A DNA stretch of 64,000 nucleotides from Haematospirillum jordaniae. Lineage in GTDB: Bacteria > Pseudomonadota > Alphaproteobacteria > Rhodospirillales > Rhodospirillaceae. Of this stretch, positions 44,620 to 53,500 are shown one piece after another (within the stretch, counting starts at the first letter, position 1; each line of letters opens with the position of its first letter). The stretch lies in NCBI RefSeq assembly GCF_001611975.1, contig NZ_CP014525.1, positions 1,046,001 to 1,110,000 on the forward strand, written 5' to 3'. Below the pieces are notes generated by a model. That model was given only the letters and a program-made list of their open reading frames with translations, was not told the origin of the DNA and ran no database searches. Made by a program: the position numbers and the translations under genes.

Positions 44620-45566
44620 GTGCTGGTTTGCAGCGTATTCTGGTGATCAGGCTCTCGGCGCTGGGCGATTTTGTCCAAGCTTTTGGTCCGTTCGCCGCCA
44701 TTCGGGCAGCCCACCCCCGGGCACACATAACCCTGCTGACAACGGCACCTTATGTTGCTCTGGCAGAAGCATCGCCTTGGTTTGACGCGGTGTGGACAGA
44801 CAGACGTCCCCGCATCTGGCAGGTGCCATCCTTGCTGGCGTTGCGATCCTGTTTGCGCGGTGGGCAGTTCGACCGGGTTTATGACCTGCAGACATCCGGG
44901 CGTTCATCGTCCTACCGATGGCTGATTGGTGATCATGTGGAGTGGAATGGTATTGCCCGTGGCTGCAGCCATCCGCATGACAATCCGCAACGGGACCTGA
45001 TGCATACGGTTGAACGCCAAGCCGAGCAGCTGCGTGTCGCCGGTATTGAGACTATTCCGTCTCCGGATTTCTCCTGGCTGGAGAGGGGCACCCTGTCGTG
45101 TGGTTCCCTGCCCGATGGTCCCTTTGCCCTTCTTGTACCCGGCGGAGCCCCGCACCGTCCTGACAAGCGCTGGCCCGCAGACCATTATGCCGCACTGGCC
45201 CGTGTTTTGCTTCAATCCGGACAGACACCGGTTGTCATCGGGACTGCGGCTGAGCAGTCTGAAGCGGATGCCATTATGTCCTGGTGTCCCGGTGCCCTGT
45301 CGCTGGTTGGCAGGACGTCTATCATCGATCTGGCCGTTCTGGCTCGTCGGGCAACGCTGGCGGTCGGGAATGACACCGGCCCGATGCATCTTCTGGCCGG
45401 TGTCGGGTGTCGGTCGGTCGTATTGTATTCATCCGCTTCCGATCCGCGCCTGTGTGGGCAACGTGGTCCAGATGTAACCATTCTACAGTCTGCTGATCTG
45501 GTGGCCATGCCGGTTGCCCGTGTGTGTGAGGCCCTGGGTCTGCCCGGACTCGACAGTGCCGGGTAA
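44616..45566 (+). CDS. Family 9 glycosyltransferase (heptosyltransferase-like)
   Basis: A 316-residue GT9 protein of the WaaC/WaaF type, which adds heptose (or a related sugar) to the LPS core. The N-terminus RILVIRLSALGDFVQAFGPF, the middle VPGGAPHRPDKRWPADHYA and the C-terminal LAVGNDTGPMHLLAGVG are standard family signatures. The GTG at 44616 overlaps the TGA of the preceding transferase gene. The pair therefore looks like an LPS-core module. The acceptor sugar is unknown. Confidence 0.88.
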   Translation: MSAGLQRILVIRLSALGDFVQAFGPFAAIRAAHPRAHITLLTTAPYVALAEASPWFDAVWTDRRPRIWQVPSLLALRSCLRGGQFDRVYDLQTSGRSSSYRWLIGDHVEWNGIARGCSHPHDNPQRDLMHTVERQAEQLRVAGIETIPSPDFSWLERGTLSCGSLPDGPFALLVPGGAPHRPDKRWPADHYAALARVLLQSGQTPVVIGTAAEQSEADAIMSWCPGALSLVGRTSIIDLAVLARRATLAVGNDTGPMHLLAGVGCRSVVLYSSASDPRLCGQRGPDVTILQSADLVAMPVARVCEALGLPGLDSAG

Positions 45567-45877
45567 AATGCGCTATTCCGGGGCTTGGTTTTTTCTTCGG
45601 ATGGGACTCTCCTGCGTGTCGTGTATTGTCGTTTGCCCCGGTGCTTCCGGTTTTGCCGCTGCCCTGTTTCACGGCAGGGACGGGATCCGAACTAGTGGCA
45701 CGGGGCCCGCAGTGACCCCTGTGGTCTGATCCTGCCGTTCCCCGTTTTGTTGTGTTGCTGATTCCGGATCGTGCCGATCCGTGTTCTGGCTGATGTTTTC
45801 CCTGTTCCGGCCCGATATCCTGTTTTCCGTACCGTGGTGTGACGGGCTGCGACGCTGAAGAGATATAGAGACAAATC
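45567..45877. other. Leader region upstream of thrS
   Basis: About 310 bases between the GT9 gene and thrS. A short frame starting ATG at 45568 would encode 53 residues with a hydrophobic stretch but has no ribosome binding site beyond the GT9 end. A T6 run at 45589-45594 lacks a clean stem. A short CCCTG/CAGGG hairpin lies near 45664-45681. An operator-like control of thrS is conceivable but not shown. Confidence 0.35.
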
Positions 45878-47788
45878 ATGGTTGCGATTACCCTGCCTGA
45901 CGGCAATGTCCGTGCGTTTGATCATCCAGTCACCGGTATGGATCTTGCCCATTCCATCAGCCCCGGTCTGGCAAAAGCCGCCTTGGCGGTTCTGGTGGAT
46001 GGCGAGATGCGGGACCTGAACCGTGTGATCGAATCCGATGCAACCGTATCCATTCTGACGGCCCGTGATGATGCCGCGCTGGAGCTGTTGCGTCACGATG
46101 CCGCACACGTGATGGCCCAGGCGGTTCAGGAATTGTATCCGGGGACCCAGGTGACAATTGGTCCATCTATCGAGAATGGCTTTTATTACGATTTTGCCCG
46201 TGACGAACCCTTCTCCACCGATGACTTAGAGGCCATCGAGGCCCGTATGCGGGAAATCGTGGACCGCAATCTGGATATTGTGCGCGAGGTCTGGGACCGG
46301 AACGAGGCAATTGCTCACTTTGAGTCCATCGGCGAGGTCTACAAGGCTGAAATTATTCGTGACTTGCCGGGAAGCGAGACGATAACGGTGTATCGCCAGG
46401 GCGACTGGAAAGACCTGTGCCGTGGACCGCATTTGCCGTCCACCGGTCGTCTGGGGAAGGCCTTCCGTTTGATGAAGGTGGCCGGTGCCTATTGGCGTGG
46501 GGATTCCCGCAATGCCATGCTGCAGCGCATTTACGGGACTGCCTGGGCTACCTCGCGTCAGCTGGATGATCACCTGCACATGCTGGAGGAAGCCGAAAAG
46601 CGTGACCACCGCCGGCTGGGCAAGGAGCTGGACCTGTTCCATTTCCAGTCTGAAGCGCACGGTGCGGTGTTCTGGCATCCCAAGGGGTGGTCCATTTACC
46701 GGACCCTGCAAACCTATATGCGCAACCGCCTGGAAGCATCCGGCTATGTGGAAGTGAATACACCCCAGCTTGTGGACAGTGTGTTGTGGGAACAATCCGG
46801 TCACTGGGGCAAATACCGCGAGCATATGTTTGTGACCGGGTCTGAGGACAAGACCTTGGCCATCAAGCCAATGAACTGTCCATGCCACATCCAGATTTTC
46901 CGGCAGGGGATCAAGTCTTATCGTGATCTGCCCCTGCGTATGGCTGAGTTTGGCAGTTGCCATCGCAATGAACCTTCCGGGTCCCTGCACGGGTTGATGC
47001 GGGTGCGGGCCTTTACCCAGGATGACGCCCACATTTTCTGTACAGACGAGCAAATCGAAAGCGAGACCCGCGCGTTCTGTGATCTTTTGCAGTCTGTGTA
47101 TGCTGACTTTGGTTTTACTGAGATCAAGGTCAAGTTTTCGGACCGTCCCGAGAATCGGGCTGGATCCGATGATGTCTGGGACCGGGCGGAAGATGCCCTG
47201 CGCCGGGCTACAGCTGCGGCTGGGCTGGAAGCGCTGCCAAACCCGGGCGAGGGGGCTTTCTATGGCCCGAAGCTGGAATTTGTTCTGAGGGATGCCATCG
47301 GGCGTGACTGGCAGTGCGGCACCTTGCAGGTTGACTATGTTCTTCCCGAGCGTCTGGATGCCAGCTATGTTGCCGAGGATGGCAGCCGGCAGCGTCCGGT
47401 TATGCTGCATCGTGCGGTTCTCGGGTCTTTTGAACGCTTTGTTGGCATTTTGATCGAGAATTTTGCAGGACGTTTTCCCGCATGGTTGGCACCTGTCCAG
47501 GTTGTTGTTGCAACAATCACATCCGATGGCAATGCTTGGGCTTCCGAAGTTTTGGCTGCTCTGAAAGAGCGGGGAATCAGGGCTGACTTGGACGTGCGTA
47601 ACGAAAAGATCAACTTCAAGGTCCGCGAGCATTCACACGCCAAAGTTCCATGGATACTGGTTGTTGGGCGCCGAGAGGCCGAAGAGCGAACGGTTGCACT
47701 GCGTTGTTTGGGTGGTCAGGCGCAAGAAGTACTTGCGCTGGAAGCTGCCCTGGTTAAGATTGCAGGGGAAGCGCGGATGCCGGGCTAG
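45878..47788 (+). CDS. thrS: Threonyl-tRNA synthetase
   Basis: A 636-residue class II synthetase. It has an N-terminal TGS domain (1-60), an editing domain with HDAAHVMAQAVQ (His) and CRGPHLPSTGR (Cys), a catalytic core with the zinc-binding Cys in MNCPCHIQIF, motif 2 FGSCHRNEPSGSLHGLMRVR (part) and motif 3 near MLHRAVLGSFERF, and the C-terminal anticodon-binding domain. The length is normal. infC follows, an order (thrS-infC) conserved in many bacteria. Confidence 0.97.
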   Translation: MVAITLPDGNVRAFDHPVTGMDLAHSISPGLAKAALAVLVDGEMRDLNRVIESDATVSILTARDDAALELLRHDAAHVMAQAVQELYPGTQVTIGPSIENGFYYDFARDEPFSTDDLEAIEARMREIVDRNLDIVREVWDRNEAIAHFESIGEVYKAEIIRDLPGSETITVYRQGDWKDLCRGPHLPSTGRLGKAFRLMKVAGAYWRGDSRNAMLQRIYGTAWATSRQLDDHLHMLEEAEKRDHRRLGKELDLFHFQSEAHGAVFWHPKGWSIYRTLQTYMRNRLEASGYVEVNTPQLVDSVLWEQSGHWGKYREHMFVTGSEDKTLAIKPMNCPCHIQIFRQGIKSYRDLPLRMAEFGSCHRNEPSGSLHGLMRVRAFTQDDAHIFCTDEQIESETRAFCDLLQSVYADFGFTEIKVKFSDRPENRAGSDDVWDRAEDALRRATAAAGLEALPNPGEGAFYGPKLEFVLRDAIGRDWQCGTLQVDYVLPERLDASYVAEDGSRQRPVMLHRAVLGSFERFVGILIENFAGRFPAWLAPVQVVVATITSDGNAWASEVLAALKERGIRADLDVRNEKINFKVREHSHAKVPWILVVGRREAEERTVALRCLGGQAQEVLALEAALVKIAGEARMPG

Positions 47789-47810
47789 TTGTTCGCCCCG
47801 CCGCTTTAAT

Positions 47811-47827
47811 GAACCGGACCCCGGTTC
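47811..47827 (+). other. Stem-loop in the thrS-infC spacer
   Basis: GAACCGG and CCGGTTC flank a three-base loop, 22 bases after the thrS stop and 119 bases before the proposed infC start. There is no T-run, so it is not a terminator. It could be an RNA-stability or leader element of infC. Confidence 0.4.
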
Positions 47828-47934
47828 ACGACCGGAAAGGAGCCACCCGCGTACATCCGACTGACTATACAGGAAGGATAAGACAGGGGGCTCCACCGAA
47901 TTGGTCAGGGGTCCTTGTTGTTTCTGTATGTCAT

Positions 47935-47949
47935 GGAGAGGGTTACATA
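47935..47949 (+). promoter_or_regulatory. Ribosome binding site and proposed ATA start of infC
   Basis: GGAGAGGG stands 4-5 bases before an in-frame ATA at 47947, which would open the protein as fMet-ARSPMQ. The next ATG, at 47962, has only AGG ahead of it. Rare start codons (AUU, AUA, AUC) are a known property of infC, where they allow IF-3 to limit its own translation. Confidence 0.6.
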
Positions 47950-48483
47950 GCCAGGTCACCGATGCAGACGCCGCCGTCCAAAGATGGACCGCGCGTCAAT
48001 GATATGATCACCGCCCAGATGATCCGCCTGATCGACCAAGATGGCGAGCAGGTCGGTGTGGTGCATATCCGCGAAGCCCAGGAAATGGCTGACGAAGCTG
48101 GTCTTGACCTTGTCGAGATCTCGCCGAATGCAGAGCCGCCAGTGTGCAAGATTCTCGACTATGGCAAGTTCAAGTACGAGAATCAGAAGCGCAAGGCCGA
48201 GCAGCGCAAGAAGGCCAAGATCATCGAGGTCAAAGAAATCAAGATGCGCCCCAATATCGATGATAACGACTACAACGTGAAAATGCGCGCGTTGAAGCGG
48301 TTCATCGAGGAAGGTGACAAGGTCAAGGTAACCTTGCGCTTTCGTGGGCGTGAGCTGGCGCACCAGAATATCGGCATGGACGTGCTGAACCGGGTGCGTG
48401 AGGAGACTGTGGAATTTGTCAAGGTCGAGCAGTTTCCGAAGATGGAGGGGCGGCAGATGACCATGCTGCTGGCTCCCAAATAA
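47947..48483 (+). CDS. infC: Translation initiation factor IF-3
   Basis: A factor that binds the 30S subunit and proof-reads start-codon and initiator-tRNA pairing. With the ATA start it has 178 residues, close to E. coli IF-3 (180). The N-terminal domain contains RVNDMITAQMIRLIDQDGEQ and PPVCKILDYGKFKYENQKR. A lysine-rich linker (KRKAEQRKKAKI) and the C-terminal domain (KMRPNIDDNDYNVKMRALKRF, then KVTLRFRGREL) follow. The residues before the first ATG (ARSP) resemble the N-terminus usual in alphaproteobacterial IF-3, supporting the rare start. It comes after thrS on the same strand; a terminator follows. Confidence 0.93.
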   Translation: MARSPMQTPPSKDGPRVNDMITAQMIRLIDQDGEQVGVVHIREAQEMADEAGLDLVEISPNAEPPVCKILDYGKFKYENQKRKAEQRKKAKIIEVKEIKMRPNIDDNDYNVKMRALKRFIEEGDKVKVTLRFRGRELAHQNIGMDVLNRVREETVEFVKVEQFPKMEGRQMTMLLAPK

Positions 48484-48527
48484 TCCCGGGCTCTGGTTTC
48501 CTTTGCATCAGGTGACCAGGACAGTCT

Positions 48528-48566
48528 AAAAGGCGGGCCGCTTTGTCAGGTGGCTCCGCCTTTTTT
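48528..48566. terminator. Terminator between infC and the SDR gene
   Basis: AAAGGCGG (48528-48535) pairs with CCGCCTTT (48556-48563), extendable by GCC/GGC around a bulge, followed by a run of six T on the plus strand. The reverse strand has TTTT, so it may serve both convergent genes. Confidence 0.75.
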
Positions 48567-48584
48567 ATTATAATAACCCTGCCT

Positions 48585-49508
48585 TTATGTTTCTGCTGGC
48601 TGTAGCTTCTGGGCGGTCTGCCTGTTGATCTGTTCGAACTCCAGAATAGACTGCAGACCATCCCTGTATGTGGGAAAAGCCAAGGTGATGCCGAGTTCTT
48701 CCTTGATCCGTGTATTGTCCACCCTCCGGCAGGCATTATAAAAACCGGCGCTCATCGGGCTGAGCTGTGCCTTTTCCCACGGGGTTTCGGGGGGTGGTGT
48801 CACGCCCAGCAGTGTGCAGGCCCACGTTACAACATCGGCATAAGGCGCGGGTTCGTCGTCGGCAACATTATAAATCCGTCCCGGATTTGGTCGCAGTGCA
48901 GAGGCTCTCAGAACTGTGGCGATGTCATCAACGTGGATGCGGCAGAAAACGTGCCCGGGTTTTACAATCCGTTGCGCCCGCCCGCTGCGGATGCTGTCCA
49001 AAGCACTGCGACCGGGGCCATAAATGCCGGACAGGCGGAAAATATGTATCGGCCCCCCCTGTTCCAGCCATTGCCGTTCTGCCTCGATCCGGGCTGTGGA
49101 GGGGGAGCTGCCGGAGCCCTTGCCGGAAACAGGAGTACCTTCGGTTACAATGGCACCTTGGTGGTCACCATAGACGCCTGTTGATGACAGATACCCGACC
49201 CAGCGGAGGGTTCCGGCTTCGGTTGCTTGGCGCAGCTGTTCACGGTGACAGTCCAGTACCGGATCAACGATCTTTCCATCATGCTCCCGGGGGGCTGCCG
49301 AGACCAAGATGTGGGTGACGCCATCCAGTGCCTCTGCAGGCATGGGGGTTTGTCCATCAAAGATCCAGGTTTCAATCCCGGCTGCCCGTAAAGCATCGGC
49401 CTTCTCCGGGTGCCGCGTTGTGCCTCGTACGGTCCAGCCTTCTTCAAGAAGGCGACTGGCGAGGGCGGCGGCGCAAAATCCGAAACCGGAACAGAGAAGT
49501 GTTGGCAT
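48585..49508 (-). CDS. NAD(P)-dependent atypical SDR / epimerase (YeeZ-like)
   Basis: A 307-residue Rossmann-fold protein of the extended/atypical SDR group. The nucleotide motif is GFGFCAAALASRLLEEGW near the N-terminus. The STGVYGDHQGAIVTE and RLSGIYGPGRSALD stretches and a C-terminal substrate region follow. The canonical Tyr-x3-Lys is not clear, as in the YeeZ-like subgroup. ATG 49508 has AGGA about seven bases ahead. The substrate is unknown; it is convergent with infC. Confidence 0.82.
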   Translation of the reverse strand: MPTLLCSGFGFCAAALASRLLEEGWTVRGTTRHPEKADALRAAGIETWIFDGQTPMPAEALDGVTHILVSAAPREHDGKIVDPVLDCHREQLRQATEAGTLRWVGYLSSTGVYGDHQGAIVTEGTPVSGKGSGSSPSTARIEAERQWLEQGGPIHIFRLSGIYGPGRSALDSIRSGRAQRIVKPGHVFCRIHVDDIATVLRASALRPNPGRIYNVADDEPAPYADVVTWACTLLGVTPPPETPWEKAQLSPMSAGFYNACRRVDNTRIKEELGITLAFPTYRDGLQSILEFEQINRQTAQKLQPAET

Positions 49509-49632
49509 GTGGTGTCCTGATCCTTTGTTTGGCTGCAAGAACATCATGTTCTGTCATGACAGGCAATGACTGAGTATCGTATGCCTGTTTTCGTGTGTTG
49601 AACGTGTTTGTGGGCAGGGAGTCTGGCTGGTG

Positions 49633-50379
49633 ATGATCAAGGGTATTGCACCCGTTCTGGTTATGGTTGCCTGCGTGGCACTTCCTGTGGCGGGGCTGAC
49701 GGCAGAATATGGTGCGTGTATGGCGCAAAGTCGGCAGGACCCTCGTGCCGCCCTGCGTCTGGCCATATCTTGGGAAGAGCAGGCTGGTGGAGCATCGGCT
49801 CGTCACTGCCGTGCGTCGGCCCTGATCGAGCTGGGGCAGTTCAGTGAGGCTGCGGTCATCCTTGAGGCATTGGCCGAGGAGCATCGTGAAGATCCCGCAC
49901 ACTATGCGCCGTTGTTACACCAAGCGGCATCGGCTTGGATTCAGGCCAGAGATCCCGGATATGCCTTGTTTCTTCTGGGACAGATTCAAGATATTTCCCC
50001 AGAGAATGCCGCAATTCTTGAAGATCGTGCAGAGCTGTCAGCGACTGCAGGTCGTTTGTGGGAAGCGGTGGATGATCTGAATACCCTTTTGGATCATCGG
50101 CCGGAATATGGCCCTGCGTTGCTTTTGCGCGCCTCTGTCTGGCGGCAACTGGATGCTACGGATCTGGCCTTGACTGATCTGGAGCGTGCGCTTGCGTTGA
50201 TCCCTGGCGATCGCGGTGCGCTGGTCGAGCGCGGTATCTTGCTGTGCCGTATGGGCGATACAGCAGCAGCGCGCAAGGACTGGATGGCGGTTATTCTTGG
50301 GAATCCGGACTCTACAGAAGCGGAGCGCGCGCGGATGCATCTGGCTGCCATGGATATCAGACACAGTTCGGCGCCCTGA
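49633..50379 (+). CDS. Exported tetratricopeptide-repeat protein
   Basis: A 248-residue protein with an N-terminal signal peptide (GIAPVLVMVACVALPVAGLTA, cleavage probably after the LTA) and then TPR-like helix pairs. Examples are HCRASALIELGQFSEAAVIL, AELSATAGRLWEAVDDLNTLLD, PALLLRASVWRQLDATDLAL and ALVERGILLCRMGDTAAARK. It is expected in the periplasm as a scaffold. ATG 49633 or the GTG one codon before may be used. It sits directly ahead of the metalloprotease RTX gene, but about 150 bases apart, so a joint role is unproven. Confidence 0.8.
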   Translation: MIKGIAPVLVMVACVALPVAGLTAEYGACMAQSRQDPRAALRLAISWEEQAGGASARHCRASALIELGQFSEAAVILEALAEEHREDPAHYAPLLHQAASAWIQARDPGYALFLLGQIQDISPENAAILEDRAELSATAGRLWEAVDDLNTLLDHRPEYGPALLLRASVWRQLDATDLALTDLERALALIPGDRGALVERGILLCRMGDTAAARKDWMAVILGNPDSTEAERARMHLAAMDIRHSSAP

Positions 50380-50448
50380 CCCAATAGCTATATGTACAAA
50401 AAGTTAAGTTTCTATCTTCTGGTTGTAATGTCAGGGGTGAATTGAATG

Positions 50449-50477
50449 TTGACTTATCTTAAATAGAAGGATCTGAT
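50449..50477 (+). promoter_or_regulatory. Candidate sigma-70 promoter of the RTX metalloprotease
   Basis: TTGACT (50449-50454) and TCTGAT (50472-50477) with a 17-base spacer, about 50 bases ahead of the ATG. It has the same geometry as the candidate promoter of the first RTX gene. Prediction only. Confidence 0.35.
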
Positions 50478-50526
50478 TGTTATCGCTTCATGATTGTGAT
50501 GGCGGTGGCCAAGGAGGAATCGGGTT

Positions 50527-53500
50527 ATGGGTATCGGATCTGCCAGATACAACAGTGCGTTTACAGCGCCTTCCAGCGGAAGGCATGAAATTGATTCCCT
50601 GCTTGGGGGGAGGTTCTGGTCTTCCGACGGTATCCCGGGAAAAGCCCTGAAGCTGACATACAGTTTTGTATCCCCAGAGTACGAGAGTGTAACCACAGAC
50701 TGGGAGGAAGGTACGGCGCTTGATCCTTCCTTCATTACAGATGGTCTGAAGTCATCGATTGCCGGTGTATTCAGGCATCTTGCAGATTTTACCAGTCTCT
50801 CGTTCACGGAACAAAAGGGAGGCGGGGAGCCTGGGCGCATTTTGATCGGTGCCAGCAAGACACTGTCCGGAACCAGTCTTTTGGGTGTGTTGGCCCATGC
50901 ATCCTATCCTTCAGAGGATGATTTCGCCGGATCTGTCTGGTTTGATGCTTGGTACAGTTATCCAAAAATGGATGCTCCCGTCGGGAGTGAACTGCGTTCC
51001 ATTGCCATGCACGAGATTGGTCATGCCCTAGGGCTGAAGCACCCACATGATAATGATCACGGCTTCCCCGTGACGCGCACGTATGATTCTTCAGCCTACT
51101 CATTAATGTCATACAAGTCCAAGATTGGCGATGATGGCTCCGGCGGCTTCAAGTCCACGCCGCTGACCTACATGCTCAATGACATGGCCGCGTTGCAGTA
51201 TCTGTACGGGAAGAACATGACAACCCGCACCGGTGACAACCGGTATGACTTTGCCGGCAAGACCTATGTTTATGAAACCATCTGGGATGCGGGCGGCAAT
51301 GATACGGTCAGCTGGAGCGGACGGGATACGTCTGCCAACATTGATCTGACACCCGGCACCCTGTCGTTCTTTGGCGGCGTTGATACCAAATCCGATCCGG
51401 CAGCTTGGGACAAGGGCAGCGGAATCCTGGGTATTGCCTATGGCACGGATATCGAGAATGCAGAGGGTGGAAACGGTCACGATATCCTGCGCGGCAACGA
51501 CGGGAACAACCGGTTGCAGGGTGGACGGGGTAATGACCTCCTTGAAGGAAGAGGCGGGCGCGATACCATCGATGGCGGCGATGGCATCGATACGGTCAGC
51601 TACGCCTTCTTGGATCGTCCTGTTTCCATAACCCTCAACGGGGCCGTCAGTTCTGTTGTCAAGGTTGATGGTCAAGGCAAGGACACCCTGCGTAATATCG
51701 AGAATGTGCAAGGAGGTGCCGGAGCAGATCATCTGACGGGTGATAGCGGTGACAACGTCTTGGAAGGTGGTGACGGGGCAGACCATATCGACGGCGGTGC
51801 CGGCCGTGACCGTCTTTACGGTGATGGCGGAGCAGACCATCTGACAGGCGGTGCCGGGGCCGATGTGTTTGCTTGGCGCAATGTTTCTGATTCCGGGCCG
51901 GGCATTATAGTGCGGGATACCATCCATGATTTCAGCCCTGCTGATGACGACCGCTTGGATTTCTCGGAGCTGGATGCCAATGCTATTTTACAGGGACATC
52001 AGGCCCTAACGTTCAGTGGTCAAACCCCGAGCTCCTTTTCGCTGTGGTACAAATCTGATGCGTCCGGGTTGACAGTCTTTGCCGATACGTCCGGGGATAC
52101 AAAAGAGGATTTCTCCGTGCGCCTGAAGGACGTGAAATCACTGTCCGCCGAAAATCTGATTCTGGACACAGCAGGGGTTGTTTCCTTGGTGGATGCCAAT
52201 GGCGTATTGGTGACCAGTGCGCTGGGTGGGCCGGTCCAAGTCTCCTTGGAAGGGGGACAAACAGGGTATGGTGCGGTGCCTGTCCCGGTTCGGGTGAATG
52301 GTGTTGAGGTTGGCCGTGTTCAGGGAGTCAAGGATATCGTTGGCAGTTCCCATGATGATCACCTGACTGGGGATGCTCAGGATAACCGGTTTACGGGTTA
52401 TGGTGGCCATGATGTACTTGATGGAAAAGAGGGGCAGGATACGGCTGTTTTCGGTGATGCGATCGGGCCTATTTCTGTCACGCTGGATCGTGCGCGCCCT
52501 GTGACCGTAACCATCAATGGTGTTGCTGCTGCGACCATCAGCAATATCGAGAATGTTATGGGTGGGTTTGCTGCAGATACCCTCGTTGGTGACAGCGCGG
52601 ACAATGTTCTTAGCGGTGCAATGGGGAATGATACGCTCTCTGGCGCCGGGGGGAATGACCGCCTGCACGGTGACATGGGTGCCGACCGTCTTACGGGCGG
52701 CCTTGGGGCAGACGTATTCTGGTATCGCAGTGCCTATGAATCGGGTCCTCTACCTCAAGAACGCGATACGATAACGGACTTCAGCAGTGTCCATGGCGAT
52801 CGCATTGATCTTTCCGCATTGGTCGTCTTTGACGCATCGGGTGCGTATCGTCCGCTGACGTTCGGTGGTACGGAAGCCAGAGCCGGTGGTGTCTGGTACG
52901 TGAAAGATAGCTTGGGCGTTGTGGTTTACGCCGATGTCAGTGGTGATGCGGCGGCTGATTTCTCTGTACGCCTTAATAACGTTCATTCCCTGTTGGCAAA
53001 AGATTTCATTCTTGATCCTGTTGTCCCGCTTTCTCAGGGTATTGAAGACGCAGTTTACATCATGGATTTTGCCACAGATCCAGTGAACATAACGCTTGAT
53101 TCGGGAACCCCGTCTCCTGTTCTGGTCAATGGTGTGCGTGTGGCAGAAATTATGGGCTATTCTGGTTTGTCCGGGGGTGCTGCGGATGATCACCTGACAG
53201 GCAACGATGCCAACAATAGATTCCGCTCCAGTGGTGGTCGCGATGTCATTGATGGTCGTGGTGGCCGTGACAGCATGAACTATGAATCAGAGCAAGGGCC
53301 TGTTGTTGTAACCCTGGCGGATGGTGCTGAAGACGCCGTGGTTCGTGTTAATGGCCTTGAAAAAGATATGCTGAGGAATATCGAAGCTATCGTTGGTGGC
53401 ACTGGTCATGACCGGATAACAGGGAATGCCAGTGACAATGTCCTGCTGGGCAATGAGGGTGATGATGTCCTGAGCGGTGGTGCCGGCCATGATGCCCTGT

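Noticed and set aside
45568..45729. 53-codon ORF after the GT9 gene with a hydrophobic stretch
   Set aside because: No own ribosome binding site, starts on top of the GT9 stop, and no recognisable family; probably leader DNA of thrS.
47811..47827. Perfect hairpin after thrS as a terminator
   Set aside because: No T-run follows, and infC downstream is expected to be co-transcribed.
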